DNA from: Plantago elongata | Lineage: Eukaryota; Streptophyta; Magnoliopsida; Lamiales; Plantaginaceae | DNA: 23,600 nt | Assembly: GCA_036897095.1 (NCBI GenBank) | Contig: JAYMSP010002551.1 | Coordinates: forward strand, 1 to 23,600 | Reading direction: 5' to 3' | Notes under the pieces: generated by a model | What the model was told of the DNA's origin: nothing | The model's database searches: none | What the model saw: only the letters and a program-made list of their open reading frames with translations | Part shown: positions 9,686-18,549 of the stretch, piece by piece | How positions within the stretch are numbered: position 1 is the first letter of the stretch | Layout: the number at the start of each line of letters is the position of its first letter | Program-made: the position numbers and the translations under genes

Positions 9686-10255
9686 GTAAATTCTCTGACA
9701 ATCTCACTCTCATATTTGTATATCTCGATTTCCGATTATATCTTTTTGTTGTATTTCTGTTGAATTTGATCGTCTTACTGTACATACGTTGAGACCTAAT
9801 TTTCAATAAGAGGCGATCCAATTGATAATCAAATTTATATTAGTGAGTTTTATAATTTGAGCTAGGGGACCGGTTTAGTCAGCATCGAAATGAAGTACGG
9901 CTCAAATTTCTGTTATATTCCGTCAATGGGAGAATTCTATAGATAGTTTTAAGCTCGAACAATTTTTCTCAGGCGACAGTTCAAGTTTGAGCTGTTGTGA
10001 AATTTGTTGAAATGCTCAAATTTGTTACATTGTATGTTGTCTAGTAGTAGAAAAAAGTGCTCCTATGACCGAGAAGTTGTTATTGTTTTCGTCTGATGGA
10101 GGGAGAGGTAAATTAAAATAGAAGTATGATGTAGAGAAAGATAATTTGAAAGGTGAAAGGATTTCCTTCATGCGATGATGATCAATTCTGGGGATAAGAG
10201 TGGAAACAAAATCTGGCCATTTGGCTCGAAGGGTTTTATTATTAGATGAAATGTG

Positions 10256-10341
10256 ACAACGAAGTGTAACTCAGTTGGCAACGCTTCACCTCCAACCCAA
10301 TATGTCGGGGGTTCGAGTCAACTTTGCCGTTTAAAAAAAAA
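10256..10341 (+). mobile_element. tRNA-like mini-retroposon, copy 2
   Basis: An 86-bp unit lies between two perfect copies of the 18-base word attattagatgaaatgtg (10238-10255 and 10342-10359). It has box A at 10267-10278 (taactcagttgg) and box B at 10310-10320 (ggttcgagtca), then GCCGTTT and an A tail. Box A fits the tRNA consensus at all but one position and box B at 10 of 11. A long target duplication plus A tail shows it arrived by LINE-type retrotransposition. It is much shorter than ordinary plant SINEs and consists of little more than the tRNA-like body. It sits in the probable leader intron of the KH gene. Confidence 0.85.
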
Positions 10342-10648
10342 ATTATTAGATGAAATGTGCCAAGTGCTCCCAAGCTCGGCGAGGAAGGAGAATGGTATGT
10401 TGTATACATGCCTGTCATTGCATTTTTTCCGCAAGGTCATAAAGGAATTAACTTACTGTTACTAATGTTAGATAAAATGAATGCATAAAGTTTTGTAAGC
10501 ACGAACCAATTAATTTAATCTTCTTCTTCTTTTTTTGGACATATTAGCTTCTTAACTAGTCTATTTTATGTTTCAGGTGTCAATTTTTGTTGTTTTATTA
10601 ATATAGCCACAATCAGTTGCAGCAGGTTAGAGTAGACTATAACAAGTC

Positions 10649-13600
10649 ATGGAGGGTAATAAGAGAAATTTTCTAAATAAGCATTCGAATCCACAATTTA
10701 AGAAAAAAGGGGGCTCTAGGAATGGAAAACAACAGCGTTCTGCCCGTGAACAAATTTCCGTAAGGTCTCATGTTTCAGAAACTGTGTACCGGATTCTATG
10801 TCAGTCCAAAAAGATTGGTGGTGTTATTGGAAAAGGCGGTAGCATTATCAAAGCTCTCAGAGAAGACACTCAAGCAAAAATTTCAGTTGCTGAAAATGTT
10901 CCTGGCTCAGATGAAAGGGTGATAACAATAATTAGCCCTTCAGGAAAACAACCAAAAAGGCGGAGTGATAATGATGATGGCCAGGACGAGAAAACGGGCA
11001 ACGTATTTGAGCCACATTGTGTTGCTCAAGATGCTCTTCTAAAAGTACATGAAAGAATAGTGGAAGAGGAACTTAAGGGAGCTGCTAAAGATGAAGAGGG
11101 TGACCCTGTGGTCACTGCTCGTCTTCTTGTTTCAAACGCTATGGTCGGATGCCTATTAGGAAAAAAAGGCGATGTCATTCAGAGATTACGCAGTGAGACT
11201 GGTGCGAACATACGTGTTCTTCCTGCCGAGCATCATCCTGGATGTGCTATGAGTGATGATCAATTGGTCCAAGTAAGTTTTTCCGTTCTCTATTGCAATT
11301 TATGTCTATGGAGTTAAAAGAAATTTGCCACTAGAAGCAACTTCTGCATACACATCCGCGAGGTACTTGTTTATGCATAATACTCCCTCTTTCTGTAGAT
11401 TTCTTGCTATTTACTTTTTACACAATTTTTAAGAAGTTTGGCTAAAACATGGTTTATATAGATAAAGTAATATTTGTATAGTTAAAAGTAAGAAAAAGAA
11501 TTGATAAAGCATGAAAGAGAGTGATTAAAATATTAATAATGGGGATAGTGGGTTTTCATAATAGGAAATGGATTTTTTTAATGGAACATCCAAAATTGAA
11601 ATATGGAAAGAAATCTTTGGGACGGAGGGAGTAGTAATTAGTAGCTCTAATATATCTATCTTGGGTGTTGATAATGTTGGAGAAGTTGATGGTACATACT
11701 TAATTACTGTGTCTACGCTGAGGATTACTCAATACTCATACAGACGTTTATTTAGCAGAGTTAGACCTGGTTCATAACTTAAGGATAAAATGTGAAAACC
11801 TTGCTCCTAGTTCCTGATTGGCAAATCCATGCATAAACTAATTAGCGTAACTCTATATCTTAAACAAATTTGCTCTCTAGGAATGTAGAACTACACTCTA
11901 CTTATCTGTCAGGATAAGTAGAGTTCAGAGTGTTGGAGATATATATAGTGACATCAACCATAGTATAGAGACATGCGCATTGAAGTGGAGAAATGCCACT
12001 CGGATGCATGATCTGAATTTTCCTTTATGCCTTATGGTTAAGTTTTATCGGTCGTTACAAAACAATCCTTATCATATTGAACAAAATGTTGGGCCATAAG
12101 GAAGAGCCACACACATTAGATGACTGTGGCTGATGCACATGCCTTGTTAGATGTGCAGGAATACTAGGAAAGATGGAGTTAGTAATGTAGACATCCGGCC
12201 AAGTTACAGTAGCTCCTATAGAAAGTTTGATTCATCAAGGTGGTTTGACCACGTACGGTGCATGCCTAGGGAAGCACCAGTTTCACAAGTAGAGTCTAGA
12301 GTTAGGGCCTTTTAGAAGAGCACATGGGAGACCAAAGAAGAGTTGGCTAGGAGTTGCATGTAAAGATATGGAAGTGAATTAATGAGATCTAAGTATGGAT
12401 AGATACACTTGGAGAAGATTGATAGTTGTACGTGACCTGGCGTGACTCTTATTGATTCAGGTAGCCTACCCCAATTTTATTGGGATAAAAGGCTTAGTTG
12501 GGTTGGTTGACTGGTTCTCCCCCTTCCAGTCACGCCTATGTGGATTGACATGGATCTTTTTCAAAATTAACCTAACTCTAGAGTATTCTAATATGAACAT
12601 CTGACAGATCTGTGATTATATTCTTTTTTCTTTTTTTTTCCTTTCCTTTTTTTGCAATTTCTTCTTATTAGAATTAGAATCCTTCGAAATATTGCAAGAG
12701 ATATGGTAGCATGTGTTTATCTTTTTAGCTTTTCTTCTTCAATGTCTGTTCTTGATTGGTGGTGGATATGCTCATGGTTGTTAGCTATATATATAAGAAT
12801 ATGCTTTGACGTTTTAGGAATAAACAAAGTACACTTTAAAAGGTAGTTTATATACTTTTTCTTTGGGTTTTGTTGCAATTAGAAAAGCGCCATACTGATT
12901 TCACATTTAAACTATGATAGTTATCAGGTAAACCTGTCATAGTAAAGAAAGCTCTCTTTGAAGTATCAACTCGTTTGCATCAAAATCCTCGCAAGGATAA
13001 ACCTCTTATAAGTACTCCAACTTCCCTTGGTAGTCATGAGTTACTCTCTCCGAGTCTTCCTGGGAGACATATGCTTCCTAATCCTCATGGAAATCCACCT
13101 TGGTTGGAACGCACTCCAAATGTCCAAGATATGCAATCTTTTCGAGGATATGGAATCCGTCCACCTGAGTTTGGACAGGAAAACCTAGGCGGTGTACGTC
13201 CTCAACATGGCCATGAAGCTCCAAGTGAGTTCATTATGAAAATACTCTGCTCTGCTTATAAAATTGGAGGTGTGATTGGCACAGGAGGCATGAATGCCAG
13301 ACAACTAGAGCATGAAACAGGAACCAGTATCCATGTTGATAATCTCTGTCCAGTTTTGGATGAAAGAGTAATCTGTATCTCTTCGTTTGAGGTTTTCTTC
13401 TTGACTCTCTTATACACCTCTGCGTCTAGGCAATTACTTATATCCCTGAAAATCTTTAAATTAATAAAAGGCCCTACAAGGCTACAACTACAAGGGGTAT
13501 ATATAATGTTTTTTTAGGGAGGAATAGTGAAGTAACTCTAGCAGTTTGTGGGATATGTGAACCTAAATGCATACTCCTGATGTTTTATTTTCATGTTTTG

Positions 13601-16600
13601 GGGAAGATGCTGCAGGGCCATATTTGGTGGCACTATGGCACTATCTGTTGTTTTCCACTTAAAAAAAATGGAAAAGAAAAAAGTATAACGAAACATTTAT
13701 GCATGTTTTATCAGGATAGAATGGATCTTGCTGAACTTGGTTTCGTTTCAGGTTTTACGGGATCAAAGATCAAGAACAATTGAAGCTGTTCTTCAACTTC
13801 AACTTAAAATTAGTGAAATTTCTGAGAATGGTACAATTACAACAAGGCTTTTGGTTCCGTCTAGTAAGGTGGGTTGTATTATTGGGGAAGGAGGTCATAT
13901 CATAAATGATATGAGGAGACGAACTCATGCTCAAATACGGGTGCTCTCCGAGGAAGACAAACATAAATATGCATTACAAGATGAAGAGCTTGTGCAGGTG
14001 AGGCCCTTTCACAATTTTGCAGTTTTTGCGCAAACATGTGTCGATTGGTAGTGATATTTCAAAGAAAGATACATGTATTAAGCCCTGCCAGTGCCTCCAT
14101 TTATCAGATATCTGGAAGTTTTGGGGTTGCTAAAGATGCCTTGGCAGAGATCTCATCTAGACTTAGAAAAAGATGTCTCCTTGATTCAAATTCTCAAGGT
14201 GAACTTGTTCCTGTCACATCAATTCCAGAATTTGGCCGTGCAGGAAATTCACATGGAGGTAGCTTTTACCCATCACCTGCCATCATACCTGGAAGCTCTG
14301 GTAGATACGAACCACTAAAGGTATCAAGTGTCTGTCAATCTTTCATGATAATGAACAGGGTTTCCCTGCAATGTGCTCTATGATTGAGTTCTTGGGGATG
14401 TATGTTACCTGTGAGTTTAGTGATCACTGTGTGAGCTTCTAAATGATAAATTTGAGCATCCCTAGAATTCAAATCTTCATTTTTCATTCAGGCGGTTATA
14501 CAGGAGTTTTAGGGTGTTGGGAGGGGGGTGGGGTGGTGTCACTTTGCAACAAAGAAATTATTACAAGTAGGAGATAATTTCCTCACCTCAAACTCCTTCC
14601 TCATCTTTCTCTCTCTTGGATGCGTTTCTTCCCACTTGAACTTTTCCTTCAAGATTAGCTGTGTTAATTTTCCTACCTTACCTATATTCTGGATTTTTCC
14701 CCTTCAGTTGCAGAACCATTTTGGTAGCTATAAAACTATAAATAATTATCCTTCTGGTGTATCAAGTATTAATGATACTACTAAACATAATTTCTGTTTG
14801 ATATGGTGGAAGACCAAATAGAGAAGTGAAATCTTGTAACTAGCAAAAATCAAATATGTGCTTCCAAGCAATTGAAGAAAAAGAGAAATGTATCTTTTGT
14901 GATATTGTTTTGTTTGAAAAACAAAGACACCTTAATTGTATGCTTTATGTGGTTGAGCGTTGAAGTGGTTATATTGTTTAAAAGACAAAATCTTCATATA
15001 CTGTATGGAGCAATATATTTAATCCATATTTCATCTGATCTAATGCAAAAGAATTACTTGAACCAATCTTTGTATATGGTATGTTTCAACTGAAAGGAGT
15101 CGTAATTCGTTTGTTTGTATATTGTAATCTGCCAACAATATTGGTTCAAGTTCTGATCAATTATACTTGGACCATGGTGAATATAAAGGCCGAGAACTCT
15201 TTTAGCTAATCAACGCTATTCGTAAAGAAACTTATACCTCTTATGTTAATAAATTCCTCAAAGTGTTCAATTTGTTAGTACAGGTAGAATTCTTCGTTCA
15301 TTTATCAATTATTACTGATGGTGAGATGACTAAGGCCAATCATTGTGCTATTCACAACTTACTGACCATTTCTTATGCTCATCCACAGACGGCTTTTCGT
15401 GAATATGAATCCCCAAGGTTCCCAGTTCCTGCACATGCACCTGGGTAATAAGCGTTGATGTACTATCATTTATTGATTACTGAAGTTATCGCCATGTACT
15501 TTATTTACAGTATTTCAAACTTTGAGGCTTTGAGCAGAGGCATTTAAATAATTAAATATATTGGTTCAGTTTAAGATGTTTTCAATTAGACAATCAATAA
15601 ATAGAAATATAGAATAACCGAGACCAAAAGATCAGGAACTTTTATCTCACTTCTTCTCAAAATTATGTTTTCGGCAGCATTGATCCATAGATTCATGAAT
15701 TAATTTTAACATGTAAATGCCAACTGGTAATCCACTTCATGAGTTTATAGTCTCTATAATATGCATGCTGTTTTTTTCACTCATAATGATGGAATCTCTG
15801 TGGAAATTTGCAATCTGTCATTTCAATGTCTTTGCTCAAGCACGACAAATGGGTCCTTGAATTCTCCAGTCATCTTATTACTGCATTTTATTTTAGTTAC
15901 TTGGCTGTCAACGAGGCTAAGATGAGTTCCATGTCAGCAGCTGGAGGGAGCCGTGATATTGAGGTGTGTCCACTAGAACAGGTTATCATCATATCATGCT
16001 TGCTAGTATAAGTTGTGTAGAGACATTATATGAGCTAAAACATTTTCTAACAGGCTAATTTTCTTTAAAATCTTGCCTCTCGAGTAAATTAACATTATTA
16101 TGCTTCCTTAACCTGCGATTCAAAACCATCTCCAGGTAGAATATGATTAAATATAAAGTCAAATTCTCATGTTTGTTACAACAAACCTATGTTATTTTTG
16201 GGTAATTTTGTAAGCCTTCGAATATGCTATCACGGATTGTTACATGCCTATGGAATGATCACACACTGGCACACATACCAGAGTCACATTGATTCTAAAA
16301 CCTTAATGTACTACAAACTTTTTTTCAATAATTTGTGAGGTTGATAACTTCAACTGCTTTTCTAACAGAGGTGAGGCAGAAAAGTTTCTTTCTTGCTTAC
16401 GGTATTAGATGAATGATTCTTTAACAATAAATGTTTAGGTTGGTCACAGACCAGAAATCTTTTGGACTGTCTGGGAGCTTCGAATTAGATTGAAACTCCA
16501 GAATTGCAAAAGGATAAATTCGAACATTGTACACAACTTTTCTTTTGTTTTGATTTTGGTTCTCTCAAGCAAAACTGTCTTGAGATTATCCATATGTAAA

Positions 16601-17019
16601 GATACTTGATCCATGCTTATAATATTCTGAGCATAGAGTTCAAAACTTTGTCCTCAAATCTGATTCTTCCCAAGTTTGAGATATTAATGGAGTTTCAGAT
16701 ATTAATGGTTCTTTGGTTTCCATGTAAATTCTAGTTTGCTGGCAGTCAGTTGAGGCGTTACAATCTGTACTCAACTGGTCCTGAGATTGGCAATCCTCAA
16801 CATGTTTATCCAAGGCTTGACTCTTCCACTGTACCTAACGAATATCCTCGAAGTTCTTATCAGGGTTACAATTCCCAGCATGTTGGCTACCCAAGTATGC
16901 ATCCTTCTCAAGTTCCTTATCAGAATAATAATTCTCAGCCACTTGCTTATGAAAATAATAATTATGCACCACAAAGCTCTTACCAGAACACTAGAGCAAA
17001 CAGTTCTTACCGATATTAG
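10649..17019 (+). CDS. Multi-KH-domain RNA-binding protein, seven coding exons
   Basis: The product is a likely nuclear RNA-binding protein of the plant poly(C)-binding class (HEN4, RCF3 and At4g18375 group), which acts in pre-mRNA processing. Which member it is cannot be settled here. Proposed coding exons are 10649-11272, 12921-13391, 13752-13997, 14108-14320, 15389-15444, 15897-15963 and 16750-17019, giving about 648 residues. All junctions are GT-AG and keep the frame. The GXXG loops are GKGG at residues 61-64 (KH1), GKKG at 171-174 (KH2), GTGG at 328-331 (KH3) and GEGG at 410-413 (KH4). A fifth KH domain, expected near residue 545, survives only as MSSMSAAGGSRDIE. The N-terminus is basic (NKRNFLNKHSNPQFKKK). 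The C-terminal tail is rich in Ser, Tyr, Gln and Asn and ends NSSYRY. The start has no upstream in-frame rival. The last two introns are the least certain. Confidence 0.85.
11383..11631. mobile_element. Stowaway MITE in a KH-gene intron
   Basis: The left end ctccctctttctgtagatttctt matches the reverse complement of the right end, ctccctccgtcccaaagattt. TA lies on both sides (11381-11382 and 11632-11633). At 249 bp it has the normal Stowaway size. It sits in the first coding intron (11273-12920). Confidence 0.85.
11895..11924. repeat. Perfect 12-bp hairpin
   Basis: The arm actctacttatc and its exact complement gataagtagagt are separated by the six-base loop tgtcag. It lies in the first coding intron, in sense orientation, and would form a stem in the pre-mRNA. 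Confidence 0.8.
12040..12512 (+). mobile_element. RTE-type LINE 3' fossil
   Basis: Broken frames give protein scraps typical of the C-terminal end of plant RTE LINE polyproteins: RWFDHVRCMPREAPVSQVE from 12238 and, in another frame, GRPKKSWLGVACKDMEVN near 12330. The 3' end keeps the characteristic tail wording, gtagcctaccccaattttattgggataaaaggctt in two stretches (12461-12494). Stops and frameshifts show it is long dead. It lies in sense orientation inside the first coding intron. Confidence 0.8.
12513..12920 (+). other. End of KH intron with pyrimidine run
   Basis: This intronic sequence contains a long pyrimidine run at about 12620-12655. No coding exon is visible. The chosen acceptor, actatgatag at 12920, is the one that restores the LSGKPVIVKKAL frame. 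The nearby ttatcag at 12927 would shift the frame. Confidence 0.5.
14321..15388 (+). other. KH-gene intron, 1068 bp
   Basis: It runs from donor gtatcaag to acceptor atccacag. It holds a G-quadruplex motif at 14512-14533 and an alternative in-frame acceptor at 15283. I see no transposable element with clear ends. Confidence 0.55.
14512..14533 (+). other. Predicted G-quadruplex motif
   Basis: Four runs of at least three guanines (GGG, GGG, G6, G4) are separated by loops of four, one and one bases on the sense strand of a KH-gene intron. The motif meets the standard G3N1-7 pattern and could fold in the pre-mRNA. Confidence 0.7.
15445..15896 (+). other. KH-gene intron, 452 bp
   Basis: It lies between donor ctgg|gtaata and acceptor attttag. 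Splicing here completes a glycine codon and gives HAPGYLAVNEA, which fits the family's GY..VN wording. Nothing else notable was seen. Confidence 0.5.
16439..16530 (+). other. Possible fossil exon of the fifth KH domain
   Basis: One frame reads LRIRLKLQNCKRINSNIV, which resembles the second half of the family's KH5 (ISGARxKLQDxKxGxSExIV). Just upstream, another frame reads FGLSGS, which resembles the ISGA start, so a one-base shift would separate the two halves. The stretch lies between the MSAAGGSRDIE exon and the last exon. I infer a decayed or skipped KH5 exon. The similarity is short and could be chance. Confidence 0.3.
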
Positions 17020-17519
17020 ATGCTGCGTTATGCACCTGTAGCTCCATTACTGACAATGTTGTTGATCTGATCCATCTAATTCCCTCACCCCTCTTCTAAT
17101 CTCTTCAGATTAAGTTCTTGAGTATTATACTGTGATATTCACCGAGGCTGTATGGGTCGGCATTTTAGTTATATCCTCTCGAGTTTCGAGTCATTATTCC
17201 CTACTAGGCACATTTTTTGCTCACAAACTACAGTTCTTGAGATTATTTTCATGGCTGAAACTACATTTGAAGCTTTACATTCTTACAGCTTCTGACAGGA
17301 TTGCAAAGTACATGCGTTTACACCATATCAGTATATCTAAAGTCTATGCATTTGTATTAGTTTATAGCAATTTTCACATACAAGAGGGAATATATATCAC
17401 TTTAAATGTTTATGGTCCCAGTGAGTTTTAGAGAAGTTCTACTGAGTTTGGTTTTTCAACTAAATCAATACTTCTAAGAGCTTTTGTTCCTGAACTGCCT
17501 ATGTGATGCTTGTTTTTAA
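17020..17519 (+). other. KH-gene 3' untranslated region and beyond
   Basis: This is AT-rich sequence after the TAG at 17017-17019. I could not identify a clear polyadenylation signal, so the transcript end is open. No further coding sequence is visible. Confidence 0.45.
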
Positions 17520-17640
17520 CTCCCTCAGTCCCAGACCCACTCTACTTCCTGTGGGTCTGACATGTTTTTCATTTAAGGTATGGAAAGTTGAGCTCTACAA
17601 CCAAAAAAGGGAATTGGAAAGTGAGATTGGGAAGGAGGGT
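17520..17640. mobile_element. Possible small Stowaway-like MITE
   Basis: The left end ctccctcagtcccagaccca and the reverse complement of the right end, caccctccttcccaatct, are similar but imperfect over about 30 bases. The TA duplications are not clean. It could be a worn Stowaway of 121 bp or a chance match. Confidence 0.35.
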
Positions 17641-17743
17641 GTTTGTTGTAACATCACATGGTACAGTATCACATAGGCATAAGTTATCATTAGGATATTT
17701 GCTTAAAGAAATTTTCCAATTCAGGATGTTTTGATCCAGATAG

Positions 17744-17970
17744 TTTTTTTTTAATTTATTAATTAACATGAAATATAGCATTACAATTACAATTGTTGAA
17801 CAAGTCGAATTTATCTATCGATTCTAGATGCAATCACCACCAATCTCTATTCAGAGAATATAATCATCCATTTCGGGGCACTACCAATCTCTATTCAGAG
17901 AATATAATCACCCATTTCGAGGAATCGAACCCGTGACCTCATGGTTACGGGGTGTCTCAGACGCTTTGAC
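17744..17970 (-). mobile_element. 5'-truncated tRNA-derived SINE
   Basis: A 227-bp unit lies between two copies of atccagatag (17734-17743 and 17971-17980). On the minus strand it begins gtcaaagcgtctgagac, has an exact box B (GGTTCGATTCC) at 17921-17931 and ends in a run of nine A. The start looks like sequence just downstream of a box A, so the copy is probably 5'-truncated. Its body contains a 44-bp direct duplication. It lies between the two converging host genes. Confidence 0.8.
17839..17926. repeat. 44-bp direct duplication inside the SINE
   Basis: Two adjacent units (17839-17882 and 17883-17926) share accaatctctattcagagaa and the following bases, with only a few differences. This suggests duplication within the SINE source or at insertion. 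Confidence 0.8.
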
Positions 17971-17980
17971 ATCCAGATAG

Positions 17981-18484
17981 GTTAATGTTGCCGGTTTTGT
18001 TTGGACTCATTACCCCTGCTATGTGTTTCTCAACATGACATTTCTACTTCACTATTTATTTTAAGAGATTAAAGAGATACACTTTCTTCCTCCTATTGAA
18101 TTCTTTACATTTGGTCCTTGCACGATTCTTAGGGGTGTGTAGTATTATGTGTTCGAGTGATGAAAGCAACAATAAAGTAGTAAAAAAGAAAGGTATGGAA
18201 GATGAAAAGTAAAAAAGAAATGAGTGGAAGAGATACATTTGGTCCTTTCTTTCATGAGCCAAGTCGACCTCGGGCTTGAATACTGCTTGAGTCGAGCTCG
18301 AAGCGGACATGATTTCCTTTAGCCACTTACGTTTTTCTGTACTAGTAACAACTTATTTATCATGCACATTACCTTTGCATCTTTCATAACCATTTCTAAA
18401 AGGATACATAAATTACTGACTGACTCACACACAATAATACATCTTTCTGTTACATTTTCCTTGGATAAATGTACAATCACACAA
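17981..18484. other. Intergenic between converging genes
   Basis: No gene seen. A GAGCTCG-rich patch at 18255-18305 resembles old MITE debris. The right part probably includes the end of the wax-gene transcript. Confidence 0.45.
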
Positions 18485-18490
18485 TTTATT
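18485..18490 (-). terminator. Polyadenylation signal AATAAA for the KCS gene
   Basis: The minus strand reads AATAAA about 60 bases after the stop codon of the ketoacyl-CoA synthase gene, a normal place for a near-upstream polyadenylation element. Confidence 0.5.
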
Positions 18491-18549
18491 GAAACAGACT
18501 GAAACCATTTAACCATATAAAATGTAGTGTTTGAAATCTTGTTTGATGA

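Noticed and set aside
13580..13783. Frame between KH exons
   Set aside because: It is intronic sequence running into the next exon in a wrong frame.
17839..17926. CRISPR-like direct repeats
   Set aside because: There are only two adjacent units with no spacers, inside a SINE in plant DNA.
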